Shown here in pieces: positions 43,078 to 52,112 of a stretch of DNA of 64,000 nt (position 1 is its first letter; each line of letters begins with the position of its first letter). The stretch comes from Acidobacteriota bacterium (GTDB taxonomy: Bacteria; Acidobacteriota; Thermoanaerobaculia; Multivoradales; Multivoraceae). Under the pieces are notes generated by a model that did no database searches, was not told the DNA's origin, and worked only from the letters and a program-made list of their open reading frames with translations. The stretch is from NCBI GenBank assembly GCA_003388555.1, contig QQVD01000048.1:62001-126000 (forward strand), written 5' to 3'. A program made the position numbers and the translations under genes.

Positions 43078-46000
43078 ATGACGTCACGCCCCGCCGCTCG
43101 CAACGCCTGCCGGCCCCTCGCTCTCGCAGTGCTCTGCGGGTTCGCCGCGATCCCCGCATCGGCCGGTCCGGGACCGGACCTGCCGGTGCCGATCAAGAAC
43201 ATCAACACGGTGACGGGCGGCAGCTCGTTCGACCTCGGCGCCCAGCTCGGGAGCTTCTTCTACTACCGGGCCTGCGAGGACGTGCTCGGCTGCGAGCTCT
43301 ACCGGACTCCGGTGGCGGGCACCGGCGCCGAGCTGGTCAAGGACATCAGGGCGGGCAGTCCGAGCTCGAACCCCACCGGTTTCGTCACCGCCGGTGGCAC
43401 CCTCTTCTTCCGCGGCCTGCAGAGCCTCTACAAGAGCGACGGCACCGCCGCCGGCACCCAGCTCGTCGAGCCGTTCATCCAGCTACCGCTCGGTGTCGGC
43501 GAGGAGATGGCGGTGCTCGGCAACCAGGTGGTGTTCAAGGCGGATCACCTCGGCATCGAGGGCGAGGTCTGGGTCAGCGACGGCGTGACCACCACCGGGT
43601 TCGACATCTGCCCGGGAGCGTGTGACGCCAACCCCCTCTTCTTCACCACCGCCGGCAACCGGGTCTTCTTCGTCGCCGACGACGGCAGCGGCCGCGATCT
43701 TTGGAAGTACGAGGCAGGTGCGGTGACCCCGCTCGAGGTGAATCCCGCCGGCGCCGCCTTTCCGTCGAACCTCGCGGCGCTGAACGGCAACCTGATCTTC
43801 CAGGCCAACTTCGGCGAGGTCGGCCTGTGGGTCAGCGACGGCGCGACCAACACCAAGATCGCCGGCAGCCTGCAGGACTTCTCCGGCCTGTTCGAGCTGG
43901 TCGTCGCCGGCAACCTCGCCTACTTCGACGGCTGCTGCGGCGAATCGCTGGGGCGCGAGCTGTGGATCAGCAACGGCACCACGGCTGGTACCGCTCCGAT
44001 CCTCGACATCCATCCGGGGAGCACGGGCTCGGAGCCGCAGCAGCTGACGCCGGTCGGCTCGTCGATCTTCTTCACCGCCGACGACGGCACCGGCGGCCGC
44101 GAGCTGTGGATCAGCGTCAACGGCGACGGAGGGACGACGCTGCCGCTCGAGATCGTTCCCGGCGGCGGCGCACCCTCCTTCCTGGGCAGCTTCACCAACC
44201 TCGACGGACAGCGCCTCTTCTTCGCCGCCGACGACGGCAGCGGCACCGGTCGCGAGCCCTGGGTCAGCGACGGCACGCCAGGCGGCACCACCATGGTCGG
44301 CGATCTGGCGACGGGACCGGACTGGGGGATCGGCACCCCGGTCGTCGCGGCGTCGGGCTGGGCCTACTTCCCGTCGAGCGCGCTCGACGACGGCGAGGAG
44401 CTGTGGCGCAGCGACGGCGCTTCGGCGCTCAAGCTCACAGAGCTCGGCACGATGAGCTCGGGATCCGACATCGACGAGATCGTCTCGGCGGGAGGCTTCG
44501 GCTACTTCTGTGCCTTCGATGGCGTCACCGGCACCGAGCTGTGGCGCACCGACGGCACCAGCGCCGGCACCGTGCGGCTCGAGGACGTGGCGCCCGTCGG
44601 TGGCCCGGCGGGTTGCGAGCAGGTGACTCTCGCTGCGGGCCTGATCTTCTTCACCGGTTGGACCGGATCCGCCCACGGGCTCTGGGCGACCAGTGGCGCG
44701 CCCGGCGCGGCGACCCTTCTGCAGACCTTCCAGACCAAGCCGAGAGAGCTCACCGCGCACGCTGGCCTGCTCTTCTTCGCCGGCAACGATGGCGGCGGTT
44801 TCGGCGAGGAGCTGTGGCGCAGCAACGGCACTGCCGGCGGCACCTTCATGATCGAGGACGGCTATCCGGGCAGCATCTCGACCAGCCCGTCACATCTGAC
44901 CTCGGCCGGATCGTTGCTCTACTTCACCGGACGGCGCTGGAGCGGTGGCAACAACACCGCCGATCTCGAGCCCTTCGTCTCCGACGGCACCGCCGCCGGG
45001 ACCGTGCTGCTGAAGGACATCGTCTCGGGAATCGCCGGCTCCTACCCCGGCGACTACGCCGCCCTCGGCAGCGTGGTGATCTTCGCCGCGACGACCGCCG
45101 ACGAGGGCGAGGAGCTGTGGGTGAGCGACGGCTCAGCGGGCGGCACGGTGCTGCTGAAGGACATCCAGGACGGCTCCTCGTCGGGCCTGCGGAGCGGCTT
45201 CACCGTGATCGGCTCGCTGGCCTACTTCGAGGGCAACGACGGCTCGACCGGCAACGAGCTGTGGCGCACCGACGGCACCGCCGGCGGCACGGTGCTGGTG
45301 GAGGACATCCGCAGCGGCTCGGGCTCCAGCTCGCCGCGCGACTTCGCGGTGGCCGGCGGCAACCTGCTCTTTTCGGCCGACGACGGCAACGACGGTCGCG
45401 AGCCGTGGATCGTGCAGGGCGGCAGCGCCAGCCAGCTCTTCGACGTCAACCCGGGTGGCTCGTCGAACCCGCGCGACTTCTTCGCCTCCGGCGTCGGCGC
45501 CGGAGCCTACTTCTCGGCCGACGACGGCAGCGGTGGCGGCGGCGAGCTCTGGCACACCGACGGCACCCCCGGCGGCACTGCCAAGGTCGCCGACCTGGTG
45601 CCGGACGACAGCGGCAATCCGGAGGCCTTCGCCGACCTCGGCTCGCAGATCGTCTTCGCCGCCACCGTGGTGGGGAGCGGCCAGGAGCTGTGGAGCTTCG
45701 GCCAGGCCGACTGCGGCGATGCCCAAGGTCCCGACCTGCCGACGCTGCTCGCCGACGCGGGGGCGTGCCACCGCATCGCCGAGAACACGATCCGTCTGGG
45801 CACCGAGCGCGACGCCGATCCCGACGGACAGCCAACGCCTGGGGCCGACGGCGACGATCTGGGCGGCCTGGACGACGAGGACGGTGTCGTCTTCACCTCC
45901 ACCGTCGCCGTCGGGGAGGACGCGACCTTCTCCGTCACCATGGCGGCGCCAGCGCGCCTGAACGTGTGGATCGACTGGGACGGCGACGGCTACTGGTACG

Positions 46001-47982
46001 CCGAGACCGAGCACGTGGTGCGCAACCGTTTCCTGGCTGTCGGCACCCACCTCCTCACGGTGCCGGTGCCGACGGACGCGGAAGCAGGCGCCTCGGTGGC
46101 CCGTTTCCGCGTCGACTCGTTCGGCATCGCCCACCCCGGCGGCATCGTCTTCGACGGCGAGGTGGAGGATCATGCGATCGACATCGTCCAGCTGCTCGAT
46201 TTCGGCGACGCGCCGGATCCGCTCGTCGCCACGGGCGGTGAGTACCCCACGCTGCTCGCCAACGACGGCGCCCGCCACCGGGTGGTCGCCGGGGTGCACC
46301 TCGGCGCCACGATCGACAGCGAGGTCGACGGTCAGCCTTCGGTCGCGTCGAGCGGAGACGATCAGGACGGCGCTGACGACGAGGACGGCGTCGTCTTCAC
46401 CTCGGAGCTGATCCCCGGCACCAACGCCACCGTGCAGGTGACCGCCTCGGTGGCCGGATGGCTGTGGGGATGGGTCGACTTCGACCGCAACGGGGTGTGG
46501 AACGGCTTCGAGGAGCTGATCGTCGACGAGGTGAACGTCGTCGCGGGCGTGAACGACCTGGTCTTCGCGGTGCCGGCCGGCGCCGCGGCGGGACTCACCC
46601 ACGCCCGTTTCCGCTTCGACACGGCCGGCGACGCCTACGAGCCTTTCGGCTACGTCGACGACGGCGAGGTCGAGGATCACCTGGTGGCGGTCGGACCTGC
46701 CGCCGACCTGGCGGTCTCCAAGTCCGGGCCGCCGCAGGCGGTGCCCGGCGAGACGATCGACTTCGCCGTCGTCGCCAGCAACCTCGGGCCGAGCCCGGCT
46801 CTCGGCGCGACGGTCGTCGATGCCTTCGACGCCGCACTCACCGGCTGCACCTGGAGCTGCAGCGGCGGCGGCGGGGGATCGTGCTCCAACCCGAACGGTG
46901 TGGGCGACGTCGCCGAGTCGGTGGACCTGCCGGTGGGCGGCTCGGTCACCTTCCTGGCCACCTGCTCGATCCCCAGCAGCGAGACCGGCTCGATCGAGAA
47001 CACCGCCACCGTGGCGCCACCGGCCGGAGTCGTCGACGCCAACGCGGGCAACGACACCAGCGCGGTCTCGGTGCCGCTGCAGCCGACCGCTGATCTGGCG
47101 ATCAGCAAGACCGACGGGCTCTCGGTCGTGGTGCCGCCGGATTCGCTCACCTACACGATCGAGGTGCACAACGCCGGGCCGAGCGATGTCACTGCGGCGG
47201 AGGTGACCGATCTCTTCCCCGGTGAGCTGAGCTCGGTGCAGTGGAGCTGTGTCGCCGGGCTCGGGGCGAGCTGCGCCGCGGCCGGCGCCGGCGACATCGT
47301 CGAGCAGGTGGACCTCGATGCGGGAACCTCACTCGTCTTCACGGCCTCGGCCCTCGTCGAGGACGGTGCACCGGCCATGCTGGTCAACCTCGCCACGGTC
47401 GAGGCGCCGGCCGGCGTCGACGATCCCGTCGAAGGCAACGACGAGGCGAGCGACGAGACCGAGCTCGCCGAGGAGGAGACGATCGTCCTGATCGACGGCT
47501 TCGAATCCGGCGACACGTCGCAGTGGAGCTTCGTCGGGCGGGGCGGCGACCGGAGGATCGAGCTCGGACCGACGGACGATCTCGAGCTCGAGCTCGAGCT
47601 GGCGATCGACGCCGCGGCGCTGCGCCGGATCCCCGCTGGGCGTCACGTGCTGCTTCGCGGTGAGGCCGGAAACGGGCATGCCGTGCTGCGCATCGTGGTC
47701 GAGAAGACGACGGAGGGAGTCGAGCTGCGGCCGGCGGTGCGTGGGTTAGAAGGAGCCTGGGTGCTGGGCACGGCGAGCCCGTTGCCGGGCGCCGTTCCGG
47801 ACTCGATCACCTTGGTGTGGAGACGCGCGCTCCTCGGCAGCCGCGGGTCGCTGCTGCTCTCCTCGGGCGGTGAGCTGCTCGGCTGGGTCGAGGACGAGGC
47901 CCCCGGACCGGCGCTCACCCGACTGGGGATCTACGGAATCGGTGCCGGGCCGGTGCTCACCGTGCCGCCCGGCGGGCGGTGA
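43078..47982 (+). CDS. Giant exported modular protein: ELWxxDGT repeats, GEVED and DUF11 domains
   Basis: A 1634-residue protein with a signal peptide (LALAVLCGFAAIPASAG). The ATG at 43078 follows AAGGAG. Residues about 30-880 hold roughly fifteen beta-propeller units with the signatures ELWRTDGT, TAGGTVL and FSADDG. Two GEVED domains follow, about 880-1205 (DGDDLGGLDDEDGVVF, DFGDAPDP). Two DUF11 domains lie about 1205-1460 (ADLAVSKSGPPQAVPGE, ADLAISKTDGLSVVVPP). A final jelly-roll-like module begins IDGFESGDTSQWSF. It is a likely surface or secreted adhesin or scaffold. No sortase or autotransporter signal is seen. The FESGDTSxWS tail recurs at the ends of acidobacterial exported proteins and may be a sorting signal. 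Confidence 0.88.
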   Translation: MTSRPAARNACRPLALAVLCGFAAIPASAGPGPDLPVPIKNINTVTGGSSFDLGAQLGSFFYYRACEDVLGCELYRTPVAGTGAELVKDIRAGSPSSNPTGFVTAGGTLFFRGLQSLYKSDGTAAGTQLVEPFIQLPLGVGEEMAVLGNQVVFKADHLGIEGEVWVSDGVTTTGFDICPGACDANPLFFTTAGNRVFFVADDGSGRDLWKYEAGAVTPLEVNPAGAAFPSNLAALNGNLIFQANFGEVGLWVSDGATNTKIAGSLQDFSGLFELVVAGNLAYFDGCCGESLGRELWISNGTTAGTAPILDIHPGSTGSEPQQLTPVGSSIFFTADDGTGGRELWISVNGDGGTTLPLEIVPGGGAPSFLGSFTNLDGQRLFFAADDGSGTGREPWVSDGTPGGTTMVGDLATGPDWGIGTPVVAASGWAYFPSSALDDGEELWRSDGASALKLTELGTMSSGSDIDEIVSAGGFGYFCAFDGVTGTELWRTDGTSAGTVRLEDVAPVGGPAGCEQVTLAAGLIFFTGWTGSAHGLWATSGAPGAATLLQTFQTKPRELTAHAGLLFFAGNDGGGFGEELWRSNGTAGGTFMIEDGYPGSISTSPSHLTSAGSLLYFTGRRWSGGNNTADLEPFVSDGTAAGTVLLKDIVSGIAGSYPGDYAALGSVVIFAATTADEGEELWVSDGSAGGTVLLKDIQDGSSSGLRSGFTVIGSLAYFEGNDGSTGNELWRTDGTAGGTVLVEDIRSGSGSSSPRDFAVAGGNLLFSADDGNDGREPWIVQGGSASQLFDVNPGGSSNPRDFFASGVGAGAYFSADDGSGGGGELWHTDGTPGGTAKVADLVPDDSGNPEAFADLGSQIVFAATVVGSGQELWSFGQADCGDAQGPDLPTLLADAGACHRIAENTIRLGTERDADPDGQPTPGADGDDLGGLDDEDGVVFTSTVAVGEDATFSVTMAAPARLNVWIDWDGDGYWYAETEHVVRNRFLAVGTHLLTVPVPTDAEAGASVARFRVDSFGIAHPGGIVFDGEVEDHAIDIVQLLDFGDAPDPLVATGGEYPTLLANDGARHRVVAGVHLGATIDSEVDGQPSVASSGDDQDGADDEDGVVFTSELIPGTNATVQVTASVAGWLWGWVDFDRNGVWNGFEELIVDEVNVVAGVNDLVFAVPAGAAAGLTHARFRFDTAGDAYEPFGYVDDGEVEDHLVAVGPAADLAVSKSGPPQAVPGETIDFAVVASNLGPSPALGATVVDAFDAALTGCTWSCSGGGGGSCSNPNGVGDVAESVDLPVGGSVTFLATCSIPSSETGSIENTATVAPPAGVVDANAGNDTSAVSVPLQPTADLAISKTDGLSVVVPPDSLTYTIEVHNAGPSDVTAAEVTDLFPGELSSVQWSCVAGLGASCAAAGAGDIVEQVDLDAGTSLVFTASALVEDGAPAMLVNLATVEAPAGVDDPVEGNDEASDETELAEEETIVLIDGFESGDTSQWSFVGRGGDRRIELGPTDDLELELELAIDAAALRRIPAGRHVLLRGEAGNGHAVLRIVVEKTTEGVELRPAVRGLEGAWVLGTASPLPGAVPDSITLVWRRALLGSRGSLLLSSGGELLGWVEDEAPGPALTRLGIYGIGAGPVLTVPPGGR

Positions 47983-48057
47983 AGGTGCGACACCGCAGGG
48001 AGACGGACGCCGCGGCGCAGGGCGTCGGTCGCGCTTGCCCTCCTTCGGCGGCGGCTC

Positions 48058-50517
48058 TCACTCGGCCCGCAGCTCGTCGGCGGGATCGACTGCCGCGGCC
48101 CGCGATGCGGGCAGCATCGCGGCGACCAGGGCGACGCTGGCGAGCAGTGCCGTGACCGCCGCCAAGGTGAGCGGGTCGAGGGCGCCGACGCCGTAGAGGA
48201 AGGAGGAGAGGGCGCGTCCGGTGGCCAGCGAGACGAGCAGCCCGATGACGGCGCCGACGCCGACCAGGCGCAGAGCGGTCGAGGCGACCAGCCAGCGGAC
48301 GTCGGCGCGGGTGGCGCCGACCGCCAGGCGCAGGCCGATCTCGCGGCGGCGGGCGCCGACGAAGCTGAGCAGGATGGCGAAGAGGCCGAAGGCGCCGATC
48401 GCGGTCGCGGTCGCGGCGGCGACGGTCAGGAGCATGGCGGTGAAGCGCAGACGGGCCGTCTCGCCGGCGACCAGGTCGACGCCGCGACGGTAGCGAGCCA
48501 GCGGCACGTTGGGATCCACGGCGGCGACAGCCTGACGGGCGGTCTCCAGGTCCAGCGTGTGGCCGGGGGCACTGCGCACCACCAGGAAGAGGCTGCGCAG
48601 CATGGCGCCGACCTCGCCGGAGAGCGGTGAGTAGACCGTCGGGTTGGCGGGCTCGCGCAGACCGGCGTCGCGCAGGTCGCCGACCACTCCGACGATCCGA
48701 GCCCAGGGCAGGTCGCTGCCGTCGGCCTGGCGGCCGGCTCCCCGGACCTTTCGGCCGAGAGCCGCTTCGGGCGAGGACCAGAAGCGCCTCGCCAGGGCCT
48801 CGCTGACCACCGCGACGTGCGGATCGGCGGCGTCGCTCGGCTCGAAGGCGCGCCCCGCGAGCAGCGGAATGCCCGCGGTGCGGAAGTAATCGGGGCCCGC
48901 GAGGCGGTGTCCGAAGACGTAGGAGAGGCCGTCGGGACTCGGGTGACCGTCGACCAGGGTGCCGGTCTGGCCGCCGATGTCGAAAGGCAGCTTGCTGACC
49001 ACCGACGCGCTCTCCACCCCCGGCGCCGCGGCGAGACGCTCGTCGACCTGACGCCAGAAGGCGAGGGAACGCTCGGCCGTCGGGTAGTCGGCCTGGGGCA
49101 GGCTGACGAACAGGGTCGTCATGCCGCGCGGCTCGAAGCCGGGCTCCACCTCGCTGAGCAGCGAGAAGCTGCGCAACAGGATGCCGGCCGCCAGCAGCAG
49201 CGCCGTCGAGGCGGCGACCTGCGCGATGACGAAAGCTCGTCGGGCGCGCCAGGAGGCCCGGCTGCCGGTCGAGCCGCGGGCTCCGTGCAGCGCCTCGGCG
49301 GCATGCGCGTCGCCGCGCAGACGCCAGCGCGCGAGGACTCCGAGCGCCGCGCCCACCACCAGGCCGAGCGCCGCGGCGCCGAGCAGCGTCGCCGGCCCGA
49401 CGCTCAGCTCCCAGATCCGCGGCAGGTCGAGCCCCGGCAGGTCGTGCACCCGCGTCAGCCAGATGGCGGCCAGGCAGGCTCCGAGCACGCCGGCGGGGAG
49501 TCCGACGACGACGCCGTCGGCGGCGCCGCGGCGCAGCAGCACCAGCCTTCCGGCGCCGAGAGCAGTGCGCAGCGCGTGCTCGGTGGCGCGTGCGTCGGCG
49601 CGCACGAAGAAGAGGTTGGCGACGTTGGCCGCGGCGATGGCCAGGACCGCTGCGACCGCGGCGAGAGCGATCCACAGCATCGAGGCGACGCCCCCGAGGA
49701 CCTCGTCGCGCAACGGCTGCAGGAACGGCTGCATGCCGCTCTCGCGCACGAAACGCTCCGAGAGCTCGTCCGGGTAGGCGACGGGCAGCGTCGCGGTGGC
49801 GGTCTCGAGCCGGGCCTGCAGCGCTTCGCGATCGGCTCCGGGCGGCAGCCGGGCGAGCGCCCGATAGCTGAAGTTGGTCACCGCCAGATCGCCCCGGTCG
49901 ATGACCTCGGGCAGCCACAGCTGGACCTCGGGGCTGGGGAACGCGAAGCGCGACGGCAGGATGCCGATCACCCGGCGATCGACCCCATCGATGCGGATGT
50001 CGCCGCCGAGCAGCCCGAGGGCGGCGCCGTACTGCTCGCGCCAGAGGCGCTCGGCGATCAGCACCGTCGCCTCCGAGCCGGGATCGGCGGCGGCCTCGGG
50101 GAAGAGCTGGCCGGAGCTCGGCGCGACGCGCAGCGCGCGCAGCACCGACGGGGTGACCGTGGCGGCGAGGAGGCGGCGTGGCTCGTGCTGGCCGGTCAGC
50201 GCGACCTCCCGCGTCGAGTAGAGGCCGAGCTCCTCGAACGCCACCGAACCTCCCGGTCCTGCGGTGCTGTCGAGGAAGTGCAGGTAGGTCCCCGGCGAGT
50301 GGTCGAACTGGTCGATACCCAGGCCCGGCGCTCGGAACCAGAGCACGTGCAGGTCTTCGGAGGCGTCGTAGGGCAGGGGTCTGAGCAGCACGGTGCCCAC
50401 CAGCGTGGACAGCGCCGCCGCCATGCCGACGCCGATCGCCAGCACGATCACGTTGAGGGCGTAAAGACCGCTCTGCCGCCGCCACGAGCGCAGCGCGTGC
50501 ACGAGATCCCGGAGCAT
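48058..50517 (-). CDS. Third orphan MacB/FtsX-type permease (ADOP family)
   Basis: An 819-residue protein beginning MLRDLVHALRSWRRQSGLYALNVI, typical of ADOP permeases. The first FtsX block includes an ALRTALGAGRLVLLRR-like coupling loop and the second GARRREIGLRLAVGATRADVRWL. It ends AAAVDPADELRAE. It has two MacB core domains and about eight membrane helices. It is encoded alone on the minus strand with no ATPase neighbour and is only distantly similar to the pair at 26070-31143. Substrate unknown. Confidence 0.9.
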   Translation of the reverse strand: MLRDLVHALRSWRRQSGLYALNVIVLAIGVGMAAALSTLVGTVLLRPLPYDASEDLHVLWFRAPGLGIDQFDHSPGTYLHFLDSTAGPGGSVAFEELGLYSTREVALTGQHEPRRLLAATVTPSVLRALRVAPSSGQLFPEAAADPGSEATVLIAERLWREQYGAALGLLGGDIRIDGVDRRVIGILPSRFAFPSPEVQLWLPEVIDRGDLAVTNFSYRALARLPPGADREALQARLETATATLPVAYPDELSERFVRESGMQPFLQPLRDEVLGGVASMLWIALAAVAAVLAIAAANVANLFFVRADARATEHALRTALGAGRLVLLRRGAADGVVVGLPAGVLGACLAAIWLTRVHDLPGLDLPRIWELSVGPATLLGAAALGLVVGAALGVLARWRLRGDAHAAEALHGARGSTGSRASWRARRAFVIAQVAASTALLLAAGILLRSFSLLSEVEPGFEPRGMTTLFVSLPQADYPTAERSLAFWRQVDERLAAAPGVESASVVSKLPFDIGGQTGTLVDGHPSPDGLSYVFGHRLAGPDYFRTAGIPLLAGRAFEPSDAADPHVAVVSEALARRFWSSPEAALGRKVRGAGRQADGSDLPWARIVGVVGDLRDAGLREPANPTVYSPLSGEVGAMLRSLFLVVRSAPGHTLDLETARQAVAAVDPNVPLARYRRGVDLVAGETARLRFTAMLLTVAAATATAIGAFGLFAILLSFVGARRREIGLRLAVGATRADVRWLVASTALRLVGVGAVIGLLVSLATGRALSSFLYGVGALDPLTLAAVTALLASVALVAAMLPASRAAAVDPADELRAE

Positions 50518-51141
50518 GGAGGACGTTACGTCGCGGCCGGCCCGGTGTTGCGCGATGGTCGCCGCGAGCCCTCGTCGCGGAGGCCGATCGGCTCACCACC
50601 TCTCGGGCCGGACCGCCGGGTTCGGCCGGAGCGGCTCGTCCCGGAAGCCGAGACTCGACCGGACCTCTTGGGGGCGGGACACGGGGGGCCTGGCCCCGGC
50701 CCGAGCGGAGCCCAGCTCCCGTCGCCCATAGCTCCTATGGGGGTCGACCTTGCGAGGTACGCGCCGCACGCTCCCTGGGTGGGGCCGAGGGGAAGCCATG
50801 CGGCGTCGCCACCGCTGCTCGTCGACGTCGGTGCGATCCGGCGCGAACCCGCGTGGCGCGGGCCTCGCGCTTCTCTCGGCAGGGGGTCCGGCGGCGGCTC
50901 GACGACCGCCCACGCGAGCTGAAGAGGTGGGTTGGCGCGGCCCCTGCACTGAGCCTGCGCCGAGCAACGCCAAGAGGTCGACCCGCTGTCCGCGGTCGGT
51001 CGACGAATCCTGTGCCCCAACGGTGCCTGCGGCCGCTGTGGCGGAACGACTGCGAGAACCAGAGCCCTGGGAGCTGTGTCCATGGAGCCATCCGACTGCA
51101 CGAACGAAGAGGCCCGGCCGCCGAGCAGGGGCAACCACCCG
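50518..51141. other. Divergent intergenic region with one dyad
   Basis: About 620 bp with promoters expected for the permease (leftward) and the barrel protein (rightward). A dyad CCCATAG-CTC-CTATGGG lies at 50725-50741, flanked by GTCG and CGAC. Open frames exist on both strands but show only Arg/Pro-rich shadow sequence. Confidence 0.35.
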
Positions 51142-52023
51142 ATGCCTGCAGGGCCCCCAGGGCGACGATCGCGAGCGGGGTGCGAGGTGGCGGCGCGGGT
51201 CGCCGCGTGCGGCCTCTTCGCCCTCGCTTCTGTCGCCGGTCCCGCCAGCGCCAGCGACATGACCGGTTTCCTGGCCGAGAAGGGCTCGGGCACCTTGGCC
51301 CTGGGGCACACGATCGAGTCGTACGACCGCTTCTGGGTCGGCGAGACGAAGGTGTACGAGCCGGCGCTCGACGAGATCGAGACGGCGAGCACGGCCCTCT
51401 ACCTGCGCTATGGGCTCACCGACTCGTGGTCGCTGATCGTCGGCGCGGCCCACGTCGACGCCGAGGCGAGCGGGCCCGCCAACCTGGAGGACAGCGGCTT
51501 CCAGGACCTCTCGGTCCTGCTGGCGCGGCGGCTGTGGTCCGGCTCCAGCTCGGGCGGAGCCCGGCACGACCTCGTCGGTGCCTTCGGAGTGCGCACGCCC
51601 ACCGAGTCCTACGAAGCCAACTCGCCGGTCGCCCGCGGCGACGAGACGACCGACGTCCTGCTGCGTTTCGTGTACCTGCTGCGCAAGGGCCGGCTCTACT
51701 GGTCGCAGCAGGTAGGGTTCGACCTGCGCAGCGAGGACGCCCCGGACGGGATCCCCCTCTACACCGAGATCGGCTACTCCTTCGGCAGCAGGGTCACCGC
51801 CATCGCCTCGATCTCCCAGCACTTCGCCGACGGCGGCACCGACATCGGCGATCCCGGTTTCACCTTCCCGAGCAACCGCGAGGAGTCCCTGCGCGCGGGC
51901 CTCAAAGCCGTGGTGCGTCTCGAGCGCGGTTGGGGCCTGTTCGGCGGCGTCTTCGACACCCTCGACGGCCGCAACACGGGCGACGCCACCGGCGTCTCCG
52001 CGGGAGTCATCTTCGACTTCTGA
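51142..52023 (+). CDS. Predicted outer-membrane beta-barrel protein
   Basis: A 293-residue protein. From the ATG at 51142 it has a basic n-region and a signal peptide (AARVAACGLFALASVAGPASAS). The body shows alternating amphipathic strands (TALYLRYGLTDSWSLIVGAA, LRFVYLLRKGRLYWSQQVGF, LRAGLKAVVRLERGWGLFGG). The chain ends in Phe (GVSAGVIFDF), the C-terminal signal for BAM insertion. It resembles MetA-pathway/phenol-degradation and transporter-like barrels. GTG 51076 and ATG 51082 are upstream alternatives. The haloperoxidase gene follows after 89 bp. Confidence 0.75.
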   Translation: MPAGPPGRRSRAGCEVAARVAACGLFALASVAGPASASDMTGFLAEKGSGTLALGHTIESYDRFWVGETKVYEPALDEIETASTALYLRYGLTDSWSLIVGAAHVDAEASGPANLEDSGFQDLSVLLARRLWSGSSSGGARHDLVGAFGVRTPTESYEANSPVARGDETTDVLLRFVYLLRKGRLYWSQQVGFDLRSEDAPDGIPLYTEIGYSFGSRVTAIASISQHFADGGTDIGDPGFTFPSNREESLRAGLKAVVRLERGWGLFGGVFDTLDGRNTGDATGVSAGVIFDF

Positions 52024-52112
52024 CGACCTCTCGGCGACCGCCGCGAGCTTCGACCTTCGGCCATCCGACACGACGACTCTCGTTTCCACACCTTCTTCTC
52101 CGGAGCCTGAAC

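Noticed and set aside
50853-52112. Upstream extension of the haloperoxidase frame
   Set aside because: The frame is open, but it overlaps the barrel gene in another frame; a signal peptide begins at 52113.
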